A DNA stretch of 64,000 nucleotides from Rhodopseudomonas boonkerdii. Lineage in GTDB: Bacteria > Pseudomonadota > Alphaproteobacteria > Rhizobiales > Xanthobacteraceae. Shown piece by piece: positions 45,531-54,443 of this stretch. The notes beneath the pieces were generated by a model that worked only from the letters and a program-made list of their open reading frames with translations, ran no database searches and was not told the origin of the DNA. Position 1 is the first letter of the stretch; the number at the start of each line of letters is the position of its first letter. Both the position numbers and the translations under genes were made by a program. Location: NCBI RefSeq assembly GCF_021184025.1, contig NZ_CP036537.1, forward strand, positions 4,898,001 through 4,962,000. Reading direction: 5' to 3'.

Positions 45531-47825
45531 TTGCGTATGGCGTGGGGCAAGAAAAAGGGCGGCGGACGCAAGGAGCCGACATTCGGGCTTGGCGCAGCGC
45601 TCTCCGATCTGCGGCTTTCGGCCGCCGATCGCGTGCCGGGCGGCGAGGAAGAACGACCAAAAAAAGCGCCGAAGCGCGAGCCGGCGGAGAAGCCGCGCAA
45701 GGGCCGCACCTCCAGCAAGGCGCGCAGCAAGAGCCGCGGCGGATTTACACGCGGGTTGAAGCGCATGGCCTATTGGGGCGCCGTGCTCGGCCTGTGGGCG
45801 GCGATCGCCATTGGCGGCGTCATCGTCTATGTCGGCGCGCATCTGCCGCCTATTCAATCTCTGGAAATCCCGAAGCGTCCGCCGACCATCCAGATCGTCG
45901 GCATGGACGGCACGGTGCTCACCACCCGCGGCGAACAGGCGGGCGACAATGTCGCGCTGAAGGATCTGCCGCCCTACCTGCCGAAGGCCTTCATCGCCAT
46001 CGAGGACCGCCGCTTCTATTCGCATTGGGGGGTCGATCCCATCGGCATCGCCCGCGCCGCCGCAGCCAACCTGATGCATCGCGGCGTGTCGCAAGGCGGC
46101 TCGACGCTGACCCAGCAACTCGCCAAGAACCTGTTCCTCACGCAAGAACGCACCATGCAGCGCAAGCTGCAGGAAGCGGAGCTCGCCTTCTGGCTGGAAC
46201 GCAAGCACAGCAAGAACCAGATCCTCGAACTCTATCTGAATCGCGTCTATTTCGGCTCCGGCGCCTACGGTGTCGAAGCCGCCGCGCAAAAATACTTCGG
46301 CAAGAGCGCGAAGAACGTCACCATCGCCGAAGCGGCCATGCTCGCCGGCCTGGTGAAATCGCCCTCCCGCCTCGCGCCGAACCGCAATCCTGAAGGCGCC
46401 GAGGCCCGCGCCAAGGTGGTGCTGGCCGCGATGCAGGATGCCGAATTCATCACCGCGGCACAGGCCAAGAGTTCAACGGGCACGCCGCAGTACAATGTGA
46501 AGCCGGTCGGCGCCGGCACGGTGAACTATGTCGCCGACTGGATCGGCGAAGTGCTGGACGATCTCGTTGGCCAGATCGACGAGAGCATCGTGGTGGAAAC
46601 CACGATCGATCCCAAGCTGCAAAGTTTTGCCGAGGGCGCCATCATCGACGAACTGGCCGCCAAGAGCGTGAAGTTCAACGTCACGCAAGGCGCGCTGGTG
46701 GCGATGACGCCGCAAGGCGCCGTGCGCGCCATGGTCGGCGGCCGTAATTACGCCGAAAGCCAGTTCAACCGCGCGGTCACCGCCAAGCGCCAGCCCGGCT
46801 CGTCATTCAAGCCCTTCGTCTATCTCACCGCCATCGAAAGCGGCATGACGCCGGAGACGATCCGCCAGGACGCGCCCATCGACATCAAAGGCTGGAAACC
46901 CGAGAACTACACCCACGAGTATTTCGGCGCGGTCACGCTGACCCAGGCGTTGTCGATGTCGCTGAACACCGTCGCCGTGCGCCTCGGTCTTGAGGTCGGC
47001 CCGGCCAGCGTGGTACGCACAGCGCATCGCATGGGCATTTCCTCGAAGCTGGAGGCGAACGCCTCCATCGCGCTCGGCACTTCGGAAGTGTCGATGATGG
47101 AGCTGGTCGGCGCCTATGCGCCCTTTGCCAATGGCGGCTATGCGGCGGCACCCTACGTGGTGACGCGTATCCGCACGGTCGAAGGCAAGAAGACGCTCTA
47201 TACCCGCCGGAGCGAGGCCCCGAGCGCCGTGATCGACGCCCGCGCCGTCGCCGCCATGAACACGATGATGCAGCAGACCATCCTTTCCGGCAGCGCGAAG
47301 AAGGCGGAGCTACCCGGCTGGTTCGCTGCCGGCAAAACCGGCACCAGCCAGGATTTCCGCGACGCCTGGTTCATCGGCTACACTTCGCAGCTGGTCACCG
47401 GTGTCTGGCTCGGCAATGACGACAATTCGCCGACCAGGAAAGCCACCGGCGGTGGCCTGCCCGTCGATATCTGGTCGCGCTTCATGAAGGTCGCCCATCA
47501 GGGGCTCACGCCCGAGCCGGTGCCGGGTCTCGCGCCGTCGAGCGCGTTCAGCACCAATCCGATCGGCCAGGCGCTGTCGAACCTGCTGCCGGGATCGAGC
47601 GCACCCCAGCAACTGCCGCCACCGCAGCAGCGCGAACTCCCCCCCGAGCGCGGCTATGTGCCGAGTGCGCCTGTCTATAACGGCTATCGCCAGCAGCCGA
47701 ACGACGCTCCGCCGACGCAGGCCGCCTATCCGGCTCCGCGGCCGCAGCCGCGCCAGCAGAACGTCCGCCCGGAAGCGGCGAGCGGGCTGGATGGCTGGCT
47801 GTCGGAGCGGTTGTTCGGCCGGTAG
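45531..47825 (+). CDS. mrcA: Penicillin-binding protein 1A
   Basis: Bifunctional peptidoglycan synthase. About 764 residues. A basic N-terminal tail with KKKGGGRKEP precedes one membrane helix (YWGAVLGLWAAIAIGGVIVY near residue 85). The GT51 domain has IEDRRFYSHWGVDPIGIA and GGSTLTQQLAKNLFLTQE. The transpeptidase domain has PGSSFKPFVYLTAIE (SxxK), MSLNTVAVRLG (SxN) and GKTGTSQDFRDAWF (KTG). The C-terminal 100 residues are Pro/Gln-rich and disordered (PQQLPPPQQRELPPERGYV). GGAG is eight bases before TTG 45531; ATG 45537 two codons later is the alternative. Confidence 0.95.
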   Translation: MRMAWGKKKGGGRKEPTFGLGAALSDLRLSAADRVPGGEEERPKKAPKREPAEKPRKGRTSSKARSKSRGGFTRGLKRMAYWGAVLGLWAAIAIGGVIVYVGAHLPPIQSLEIPKRPPTIQIVGMDGTVLTTRGEQAGDNVALKDLPPYLPKAFIAIEDRRFYSHWGVDPIGIARAAAANLMHRGVSQGGSTLTQQLAKNLFLTQERTMQRKLQEAELAFWLERKHSKNQILELYLNRVYFGSGAYGVEAAAQKYFGKSAKNVTIAEAAMLAGLVKSPSRLAPNRNPEGAEARAKVVLAAMQDAEFITAAQAKSSTGTPQYNVKPVGAGTVNYVADWIGEVLDDLVGQIDESIVVETTIDPKLQSFAEGAIIDELAAKSVKFNVTQGALVAMTPQGAVRAMVGGRNYAESQFNRAVTAKRQPGSSFKPFVYLTAIESGMTPETIRQDAPIDIKGWKPENYTHEYFGAVTLTQALSMSLNTVAVRLGLEVGPASVVRTAHRMGISSKLEANASIALGTSEVSMMELVGAYAPFANGGYAAAPYVVTRIRTVEGKKTLYTRRSEAPSAVIDARAVAAMNTMMQQTILSGSAKKAELPGWFAAGKTGTSQDFRDAWFIGYTSQLVTGVWLGNDDNSPTRKATGGGLPVDIWSRFMKVAHQGLTPEPVPGLAPSSAFSTNPIGQALSNLLPGSSAPQQLPPPQQRELPPERGYVPSAPVYNGYRQQPNDAPPTQAAYPAPRPQPRQQNVRPEAASGLDGWLSERLFGR

Positions 47826-47913
47826 GCCTGCAGCATCGCTTCTCCGGCACTCTGCCCTCACCTCAAGGCAATCGCATATTCCGTTTGAGCCCATGAGGAC
47901 AGGACTCGGCCTG

Positions 47914-47956
47914 CATGGTTCGAGACGCCCGCGTCGCGGGCTCCTCACCATGAGGG
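47914..47956. repeat. Family A single hairpin, copy 6
   Basis: Only the GG-core hairpin (CATGGTTCGAGACG to CTCCTCACCATGAGG) is intact; a truncated CC-core remnant CCCTCATCCTGAGAGTC follows at about 47983-47999. This suggests a decayed pair. Confidence 0.75.
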
Positions 47957-48061
47957 TCTTCTATAGCAACATACTCTGCCCTCATCCTGAGAGTCTGACT
48001 GGAAATGCAGTCAGTAGTTTGGCGCTACTGGTCGCCCATATGGAGCGCAACAGACTCTGTC

Positions 48062-48194
48062 CCTCATGGTGAGGAGGCGCGCAGCGCCGTCTCGAACCAT
48101 GAGCTGGCTGGGCGCGGCGCTCTTCGGCCATCCCTTGCGAATGGCTACGCCATTCGCTGGGAGACGCCGCTACGCGGCTCCTCAGGATGAGGGG
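48062..48194. repeat. Family A paired-hairpin repeat, copy 7
   Basis: GG-core (CCTCATGGTGAGGAG to CGTCTCGAACCATGAG), spacer, then a CC-core hairpin whose left arm holds an extra inserted palindrome (GCGAATGGC and GCCATTCGC) before CTCCTCAGGATGAGG. Confidence 0.85.
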
Positions 48195-48275
48195 AGGAGA
48201 AGCGTGATACTGAGTTGAACGGGCATTGTCCGAGCAAAAGCAGTCGAAAATCACCTCGACCACTTTATGAGTAAG

Positions 48276-48385
48276 ACCTGAGGAGCGCGCTCTTTGCGCG
48301 CGTCTCGAAGGATGGATGCGATCACCGGCACCTGGCGATCTCATGGTTCGAGACGCGCGCAAGGGCGCGCTCGTCACCATGAGGG
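48276..48385. repeat. Family A paired-hairpin repeat, copy 8
   Basis: CC-core hairpin (CCTGAGGAGCGCGC to CGTCTCGAAGGATGG), then GG-core (CATGGTTCGAGACG to CTCGTCACCATGAGGG). It ends nine bases before the DUF45 peptidase stop, at the far end of a 570-base gene-free region (47826-48393) that holds three copies. Confidence 0.85.
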
Positions 48386-48393
48386 ACGGAGAG

Positions 48394-49146
48394 CTACTCG
48401 CTCACCCCGAACCGATGCAGGTCATTTCCATGCGTATCGAGCCACTTCTTCGCGCGCTCGGTTGCCGGACAGATCCTCCCGACCAGCCGCCAGAACTTCG
48501 GCGAGTGGTTCATCTCCACCAGATGCGCCACTTCATGCGCGGCGAGATAGTCCAGCACATAGGTCGGCGCGAGGATCAACCGCCACGAGAAGGACAGCGA
48601 GCCTTCAGCGGTGCAGGACCCCCAGCGGCTCGACTGGTCGCGAATCTGGATGCGCTTCACCTTCACGCCGAGCTGCGCGGCATATTTGGCCGACGCCTTG
48701 GCAAGATCGGCCTTGGCCTCGCGCTTGAGGAAATCGTGGACACGTCGATCGATGTGCTCGATATCGCCGGCGACACAGATGATCTTCTCACCGCTGTCGC
48801 GGACCTCGGTCCACACGGTTCCGCGTCCTGCACGATGAACGATCTTATGATCGACGCCGCGCAGCGGAACCACCGTGCCATGCTGAAAGGGCGCAGCCTT
48901 CGGCAAACGACCGAGACGCGCCGCGATCCATGCGCCATGGCGCTGCGCGAAGTCTTTCGCATCGATCAACGTGCCACGCGGCGGCATCGTCAGAATGGCT
49001 TCGCGATCGCTTGGATGAATCCTGAGTGTATATCTCGTCGCGCGACGATGACGGCGCAGCCGAATGGCGAAGATTTGCGAGCCGTGCTTGACCGCAATGG
49101 TGTCTGGTTCCGTAGGACGGCGATAAAGTAGTGCGCGAAAGGCCAT
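48394..49146 (-). CDS. M48/YgjP-like (DUF45) metallopeptidase-type protein
   Basis: A 250-residue protein of the YgjP/DUF45 family. The zinc site is AAHEVAHLVEMNHSPKFWRL (HExxH with a downstream His). The family signature QSSRWGSCTAEGSLSFSWRL precedes it, and LAPTYVLDYLAAHEVAH is typical. The N-terminal half has a beta-rich SprT-like subdomain (RRATRYTLRIHPSDREAILT). Family members are predicted zinc hydrolases of unclear substrate. ATG 49146 is used; a longer start at 49230 adds residues not matching the family. Monocistronic. Confidence 0.88.
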   Translation of the reverse strand: MAFRALLYRRPTEPDTIAVKHGSQIFAIRLRRHRRATRYTLRIHPSDREAILTMPPRGTLIDAKDFAQRHGAWIAARLGRLPKAAPFQHGTVVPLRGVDHKIVHRAGRGTVWTEVRDSGEKIICVAGDIEHIDRRVHDFLKREAKADLAKASAKYAAQLGVKVKRIQIRDQSSRWGSCTAEGSLSFSWRLILAPTYVLDYLAAHEVAHLVEMNHSPKFWRLVGRICPATERAKKWLDTHGNDLHRFGVSE

Positions 49147-49496
49147 GTCAGGAGTTCCGGTCGTCAGAAGATCGACCGGAGTCTGCCATAACCGCCGCCA
49201 TGAGAACGGCTCGGCGCAAAAACAAATCATTTGCCCAAGATAAAGGGTCTCGCGCTGATTTGTCCCCTACGGAATGTAGCTCGGAACACGAATCTTGATT
49301 CAAAAATACGGTCAAGAACCGAGTTTAGAATTGAATCGCGCACCACCCTTTCGGGATAGGTGAAAAATCCGGTTTACCGTCAATTTTTCAAGGGTTTAAC
49401 CGATTTATTTCTGTCATCTCGCAAGTCGTGAGCGCGCGATTCAAGACGATCGACACGCATCGCCGCGCGATCCCACGCGACGATGCGCAAACTCAT
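49147..49496. other. Intergenic stretch, no gene seen
   Basis: A 350-base gap between the DUF45 gene and phaZ. It is more AT-rich than the surroundings at about 49200-49420 (for example CAATTTTTCAAGGG). I see no RNA gene, hairpin repeat or credible short coding region. Confidence 0.5.
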
Positions 49497-50813
49497 TCAC
49501 TCGGCAGCAGCGTTACGACGCGCATGTGCGGCGCTCGCTTGAAAATCGCAGATGCGCGGCACGATCTCGGACTTGAATCGCGATCCATTGAAGACGCCAT
49601 AGTGTCCGACTCCGGGCTGCACATAATGCACGCGCCGTTCGTCAGGGATTGAACTGCACAGACCATGCGTCGCTTCGGTCTGGCCGAGACCGGAGATATC
49701 GTCCTTCTCACCTTCGACGGTCATCAATGCGACGTTGACGATCTTCGAGGGATCGACGGGCTTGCCGCGGTGAGTCATCTCGCCTTTCGGCAGGGCGTGC
49801 TTGATGAACACGGTGTCGACGGTCTGCAGATAATACTCGGCCGTCAGATCCATCACCGCGAGATATTCGTCGTAGAACTCGCGATGTTTGTCGACGAGAT
49901 CGCCGTCGCCCTTCACCAGATTCTCGAACAGCTTCTTGTGCGCGTCCATATGACGGTCGAGATTCATGCTGATGAAGCCGTTCAGCTGCAGGAAGCCCGG
50001 ATAGACGTCGCGCATCACGCCGGGATGCGGGAACGGCACCTTGGTGATGACATTGTTGCGGAACCAGTCGATACCCTTCTCGGCCGCGAGATCGTTCACC
50101 GCGGTCGGATTCTTGCGGGTGTCGATAGGGCCGCCCATCAGCGTCATCGACAGCGGCACATAGGGATCGTTCTCCGCTTCCATCACCGAAACGGCGGCGA
50201 GCACGGGCACGGCAGGCTGGCACACCGCCAGCACATGCACATTGCCGCCGAGCACGTGGAACATCTCGATGAGGTAGTCGATGTAGTCTTCCAGATCGAA
50301 GCGGCCGGCTGCGAGCGGCACCTGGCGCGCATCGGACCAGTCGGTGATGTAGACCTCATGGGTCGGCAGGAAGGCTTCCACGGTGCCGCGCAGCAGCGTC
50401 GCATAGTGACCGGACATCGGTGCCACGATGAACACGCGCGGCTGCGGCGTGCGGAGGGGGCGGGGGTGCTTGCGGTCGAAATAGAGTAAACGGCAAAACG
50501 GTTTTTCCCACACCGAGCGGATCTCGATGGGCGTGCGGACGCCGTTCACCTCGGTGTCCTTGAGGCCCCATTCCGGCTTGCCATAGCGGCGCGTGGTGCG
50601 CTCGAACAATTCGCAGCCGGCGGTGATCTGCCTGGCGAGATCGGTCTGCCCGAACGGATTGAGCGGATTCTGCAGCATCATCCGCGTGGCATCGCTCATC
50701 GCGCGTGCCGGACCGAGCGACGCATAGGCCATCTCATACATCCAGTACATCGGCGCGGTGAGCCCGGGGCTCGTTTCCGACGCTGGCGGCCGGCCAAATT
50801 CACCTATCGGCAT
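49497..50813 (-). CDS. phaZ: Intracellular polyhydroxyalkanoate depolymerase
   Basis: Breaks down PHB granules inside the cell. 438 residues, an alpha/beta-hydrolase of the PhaZ1 type. The nucleophile elbow uses cysteine, HVLAVCQPAVPVLAAVSVME, as in the known cytoplasmic depolymerases. The front part has MYWMYEMAYASLGPARAMSD and PRVFIVAPMSGHYATLLRGT; the charge-relay His is in VQPGVGHYGVFNGSRF. GAGGAC lies just upstream of ATG 50813. The synthesis genes phaA and phaB and regulator phaR are 40 kb away, so PHB synthesis and use are both encoded in this segment. Confidence 0.93.
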   Translation of the reverse strand: MPIGEFGRPPASETSPGLTAPMYWMYEMAYASLGPARAMSDATRMMLQNPLNPFGQTDLARQITAGCELFERTTRRYGKPEWGLKDTEVNGVRTPIEIRSVWEKPFCRLLYFDRKHPRPLRTPQPRVFIVAPMSGHYATLLRGTVEAFLPTHEVYITDWSDARQVPLAAGRFDLEDYIDYLIEMFHVLGGNVHVLAVCQPAVPVLAAVSVMEAENDPYVPLSMTLMGGPIDTRKNPTAVNDLAAEKGIDWFRNNVITKVPFPHPGVMRDVYPGFLQLNGFISMNLDRHMDAHKKLFENLVKGDGDLVDKHREFYDEYLAVMDLTAEYYLQTVDTVFIKHALPKGEMTHRGKPVDPSKIVNVALMTVEGEKDDISGLGQTEATHGLCSSIPDERRVHYVQPGVGHYGVFNGSRFKSEIVPRICDFQASAAHARRNAAAE

Positions 50814-50960
50814 CTGTCCTCACATCCGTTCCGCGATGTTTTCGCACTGCAGTATAGTGGAGACTGACTTCAAATGCGTCAATGTGTCTGTCCTTCGGGC
50901 AGGACGGGAACAAGGTAAAATCAGCTCTTTTCCTATGAGCAAATGGTTGAATTCTCCGCC

Positions 50961-51069
50961 CCGCATGGTGAGGAGGCGCGGAAGCGCCGTCTCGAACCAT
51001 GAGCTGGCCTGGCTCCCGCGCATTCCGCCATCCTTCGAGACGCCGCTGCGCGGCTCCTCAGGATGAGGG
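50961..51069. repeat. Family A paired-hairpin repeat, copy 9
   Basis: GG-core (CCGCATGGTGAGGAG to CGTCTCGAACCATGAG) then CC-core (CATCCTTCGAGACG to CTCCTCAGGATGAGGG). First of two copies lying in tandem 20 bases apart. Confidence 0.9.
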
Positions 51070-51088
51070 CGGAGTCATAGAAGAAGAA

Positions 51089-51196
51089 CCCTCATGGTGA
51101 GGAGCGGCCACTTGGCCGCGTCTCGAACCATGAGATGGCCTGGCTCCGAAAGCGCGACCATCCTTCGAGACGCGTGCGCGCTCCTCAGGATGAGGG
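51089..51196. repeat. Family A paired-hairpin repeat, copy 10
   Basis: GG-core (CCTCATGGTGAGGAG to CGTCTCGAACCATGAG) then CC-core (CATCCTTCGAGACG to CTCCTCAGGATGAGGG). Same order as copy 9; together they fill the 400-base gap between the ABC permease and phaZ genes. Confidence 0.9.
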
Positions 51197-51219
51197 ACGG
51201 AGTGGGTGGCAACGTCGCC

Positions 51220-52038
51220 TCACTCCCCGCCGGAAATCAGCGATCCCGCGCGCTTGGCGCTGTTCAGTAGCATGAGAAATGCCGCGAATGACGCCGCGAA
51301 CAGCACTGCATTGATGGCCAGCGCGCCCAGCATCAGATCGGTGCGAAACACCTGATCGAACAGCAGCGCCCGCATGCCCTCGAACACATAGGTCGGCGGC
51401 AGGCTCCACGCGACCGGCTGCAGCCACACCGGCAACACCGCCACCGGGTAATAGACGCAGACCAGCGGCATCAGGCCGAACATGACCGTCCAGACGATGC
51501 TCTCCGCGCCCAGTCCATTGCGCAGCACGAGGCCCGACACAAAGATGCCGAGCGACCAGCTCGTGAAGATCAGGTTGCAGAAAAAGGCGATCATCGGCAG
51601 GCCGAACGACAGCAGATTGAAATTGAAGAACATTGCCGCAAGGATGACCATCGGGATGATGCCAATCGCCAGGCGAACGAGGCTCATGAGCATCAGCGCG
51701 ATCAGGAATTCGATCGGCTTCAGCGGACTCATCATGAGATTGCCGAGGTTCCGCGCCCACATCTCCTCCAGAAACGAGATGGAGAAGCCGAGCTGACCGC
51801 GAAACAGGATGTCCCACAGGATAACGGCGCCGATCAGCGTGCCGCCCGCCTGCGCGAAGAAGCCGGCATTCTGCGAGATGTAGTTCTGCAGGAAGCCCCA
51901 GGTGACGATCTGCAGCGCCGGCCAGTAGATCAGCTCCAGCATCCGCGGCCAGGAGGAGCGCAAAAGATACCAGTAGCGCAGCACCATCGCATTGATGCGA
52001 TGCAGGGCGAGGCCGCGCGTGTGCATGACGCCACTCAT
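51220..52038 (-). CDS. ABC-2 type transporter permease
   Basis: A 272-residue membrane subunit with about six helices and the ABC-2 motifs FLEEMWARNLGNLMMSPLKP and EFLIALMLMSLVRLAIGIIP. It starts at the ATGA overlap with the ATPase stop (52035-52038). The pair resembles ABC-2 exporters of the NodIJ/DrrAB kind. Substrate unknown. Confidence 0.9.
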   Translation of the reverse strand: MSGVMHTRGLALHRINAMVLRYWYLLRSSWPRMLELIYWPALQIVTWGFLQNYISQNAGFFAQAGGTLIGAVILWDILFRGQLGFSISFLEEMWARNLGNLMMSPLKPIEFLIALMLMSLVRLAIGIIPMVILAAMFFNFNLLSFGLPMIAFFCNLIFTSWSLGIFVSGLVLRNGLGAESIVWTVMFGLMPLVCVYYPVAVLPVWLQPVAWSLPPTYVFEGMRALLFDQVFRTDLMLGALAINAVLFAASFAAFLMLLNSAKRAGSLISGGE

Positions 52039-52853
52039 TGCGCCGCCTCCCGGTTACGCCCGCGCGCGACGTCGAGAAACACGTCCTCCAGCGTGGTGCG
52101 GTTATAGCGCTGCAGGATGCCGTCGGGGCTGTCGTCGTCCTCGATGCGTCCCTTCTTCATGATGATCACGCGGTCGCACAGCCGCTCGACTTCCAGCATG
52201 TTGTGCGAGGCGAGCAGGATCGTCGCGTTGTGACTGCGGCGATAGGTTTCCAGACGCTGGCGGATCCAGTCCGCCGTATCGGGATCGAGCGAGGCGGTGG
52301 GCTCGTCGAGCAGCAGCAGTTCCGGTTCGTTGATCAGCGCCTTCGCCAGCGCCACGCGCGTCTTCTGGCCCGCGGAGAGCTTGCCGCTGGCACGGTCGAG
52401 AAAATCCGTGAGGTCGAGGTCTGCGGCGAGCTGCGCGATGCGCTCGCGCAGGTTCCGCACCGCGTAGAGCTTGCCGAAGACCGTGAGGTTCTGCCGCACG
52501 GTCAGCCGCATCGGCATATCGACATAGGGGCTTTCGAAATTCATCCGCCCGAGCACATCGGCGCTCTCGTCCGGCATGGCATGGCCGAGCACCGCTACCT
52601 TGCCGGAGGTCGGCAGCACCAGGCCCATGATCATGGCGATGGTCGTGGTCTTGCCGGCGCCATTGCCGCCGAGCAAGCCAGTGATGCTGCCGCGCGCGAT
52701 GGAGAACGAGATGTCGTCCACGGCGCGGGTAGTCTTGTAGACCTTGACCAGATGCGCAACCTCGATCGCGGCCGGAGCGTCCGGACGGCGCAGCGCGGAG
52801 TGGCTTAGCGGGATGTCATCGGCGGTCATTGCACGCGTTGTGTGCGGCATCAT
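52035..52853 (-). CDS. ABC-2 type transporter ATP-binding protein
   Basis: A 272-residue ATPase. Walker A GLLGGNGAGKTTTIAMIMGL, signature LSAGQKTRVALAKALINEP, Walker B LLLDEPTASLDPDTADWIRQ and the His switch LLASHNMLEVERL are intact; the C-terminus has LEDVFLDVARGRNREAAQ. The long N-terminal extension (about 30 residues) is unusual; ATG 52829 is an alternative start, neither having a clear ribosome-binding site. Translationally coupled to the permease gene. Its DRR/NodI-like character is inference. Confidence 0.9.
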   Translation of the reverse strand: MMPHTTRAMTADDIPLSHSALRRPDAPAAIEVAHLVKVYKTTRAVDDISFSIARGSITGLLGGNGAGKTTTIAMIMGLVLPTSGKVAVLGHAMPDESADVLGRMNFESPYVDMPMRLTVRQNLTVFGKLYAVRNLRERIAQLAADLDLTDFLDRASGKLSAGQKTRVALAKALINEPELLLLDEPTASLDPDTADWIRQRLETYRRSHNATILLASHNMLEVERLCDRVIIMKKGRIEDDDSPDGILQRYNRTTLEDVFLDVARGRNREAAQ

Positions 52854-52885
52854 GGCGCCGAACGCAAGGCGAAGCGGTCCGCAGC

Positions 52886-52997
52886 CATCCTTCGAGACGC
52901 GGCCGAAGACGGCCGCTCCTCAGGATGAGGCAGAGTTTTGGGCACCATAGAAGACCCTCATGGTGAGGAGCCCGCGAAGCGGGCGTCTCGAACCATG
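52886..52997. repeat. Family A paired-hairpin repeat, copy 11
   Basis: Reversed orientation of the pair: CC-core hairpin (CATCCTTCGAGACG to CTCCTCAGGATGAGG) then GG-core (CCTCATGGTGAGGAG to CGTCTCGAACCATG). Lies between the divergent ABC ATPase and RegB-like genes, the only copy in a divergent gap. Confidence 0.85.
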
Positions 52998-53108
52998 CAG
53001 GCCCAACACTATCCTCATGCATATGCGGTAGCGTTCCGGTGGAGAGCGGCGACTTTGCCGCATCGCCCAAGGTTTGTCGTCTCCCTACCAACCCTTTAAA
53101 ACCCTGAT

Positions 53109-54425
53109 ATGACCGACATTTCCGTTTCAGACTTCCGCCACCCGCGCCGCTATGTGCGTCTCGACACGATCCTGCGCCTGCGCTGGCTGGCCGCGCTCGG
53201 GCAGCTCGCCGCCATTTTCGTGGTGGTGCAGGGCCTCGAATATGACATGGCGATCATCCCCTGCGTGACGATCATCGGCCTGTCGGCGGCGCTGAACCTG
53301 GTGCTGCAGACGCTGTTCAACCCGGTGCATCGCCTGGAGGCCATCAGCGCGGCAGGATTGCTGGCGCTGAACATCATCGAGCTCGCCGGCCTGCTCTATT
53401 GTACCGGCGGCCTGCAGAACCCGTTCTCGTTCCTGTTCCTTGCGCCCGTGCTGATCTCGGCGACGGCGCTGCCGACCAACTACACGATTGCGCTGGGCGT
53501 CCTTGCCGCCACCTGCACCACGGTGCTCGCCTTCTTCCATTTGCCGCTGCCCTGGGACCCCGCCGATCCGCTGGTGTTGCCGCAGATCTATCTGCTCGGC
53601 GTCTGGTTCTCGATCATGACCGCCATCGGCGTCACCAGCCTCTATGCCTTTCAGGTCACCGAAGAAGCGCGCAAACTGTCCGACGCCCTCGCCGCCACCG
53701 AACTGGTGCTGACGCGCGAGCAGCATCTGACCCAGATCGACGGCCTCGCCGCTGCCGCCGCGCACGAGCTGGGAACCCCGCTCGCCACCATCTTCCTGAT
53801 CTCGCGCGAACTGGTGAAGAACGTCGATAAAAATCCGGAACTCGCCGCCGACCTGCGCACCATGAGCGAACAGGCGCAGCGCTGCCGCGAGATCCTGTCC
53901 AAGATCACCCAGCTGAATTCCAGCGGTGCGCCGTTCGACCGCATGCGCATCTCGCAACTGATCGAGGAATCCGTCTCGCCGCATCGTGACTTCGGCGTCG
54001 CCATCAAGGTGCGGATCGCCGTCTCCAGCGCACCCGAGCCGGTCGGCATGCGCAATCCCGCGATCCTTTATGGCGTCGGCAACATCCTCGAGAATGCGGT
54101 CGACTTCGCCCGCGAGCGGGTCGAGGTGAATGCCTGGTGGAATGCCGACGCCATCGTGCTGTCGATCTCCGATGACGGCCCCGGCATTCCGCCCGATCTC
54201 CTGAAGCGCATCGGCGAGCCCTATCTCTCGCGCCGCCGCAACACCGAAGACGGTCCCCGCCGCGGCCTCGGCCTCGGCGTCTTCATCGCCCGCACCCTGC
54301 TCGAGCGCACCGGCGCCAAGGTGACCTTCAGCAACCGCACCTTCCCCGACCACGGCGCCGTGGTGCAGATCGCCTGGCCGCGCGATGCGTTCGAAACCGC
54401 GGGGCAGCTGGCGGAAGTGGATTAG
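53109..54425 (+). CDS. regB: RegB/ActS/PrrB-family redox-sensing histidine kinase
   Basis: A 438-residue sensor. Six membrane helices (about residues 25-190) carry the ubiquinone-binding motif GGLQNPFSFLFLAPVLIS (GGxxNPF). The H-box is DGLAAAAAHELGTPLATIFL with an intact His. The redox-active Cys of the family lies in MSEQAQRCREILSKI. The ATP-binding domain has NILENAVDFARER, DDGPGIPPDLL and GLGLGVFIARTLLERTGA. In relatives it controls respiration, fixation and photosynthesis genes with RegA/ActR. Here no response regulator follows; an acetyltransferase gene does. Confidence 0.92.
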   Translation: MTDISVSDFRHPRRYVRLDTILRLRWLAALGQLAAIFVVVQGLEYDMAIIPCVTIIGLSAALNLVLQTLFNPVHRLEAISAAGLLALNIIELAGLLYCTGGLQNPFSFLFLAPVLISATALPTNYTIALGVLAATCTTVLAFFHLPLPWDPADPLVLPQIYLLGVWFSIMTAIGVTSLYAFQVTEEARKLSDALAATELVLTREQHLTQIDGLAAAAAHELGTPLATIFLISRELVKNVDKNPELAADLRTMSEQAQRCREILSKITQLNSSGAPFDRMRISQLIEESVSPHRDFGVAIKVRIAVSSAPEPVGMRNPAILYGVGNILENAVDFARERVEVNAWWNADAIVLSISDDGPGIPPDLLKRIGEPYLSRRRNTEDGPRRGLGLGVFIARTLLERTGAKVTFSNRTFPDHGAVVQIAWPRDAFETAGQLAEVD

Positions 54426-54443
54426 TGAAGGAAGACGGCGATC

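Noticed and set aside
45327..45660. Longer N-terminus of the HWE-like protein from ATG 45660
   Set aside because: The extra residues overlap the start of the penicillin-binding-protein gene on the other strand and match no domain.
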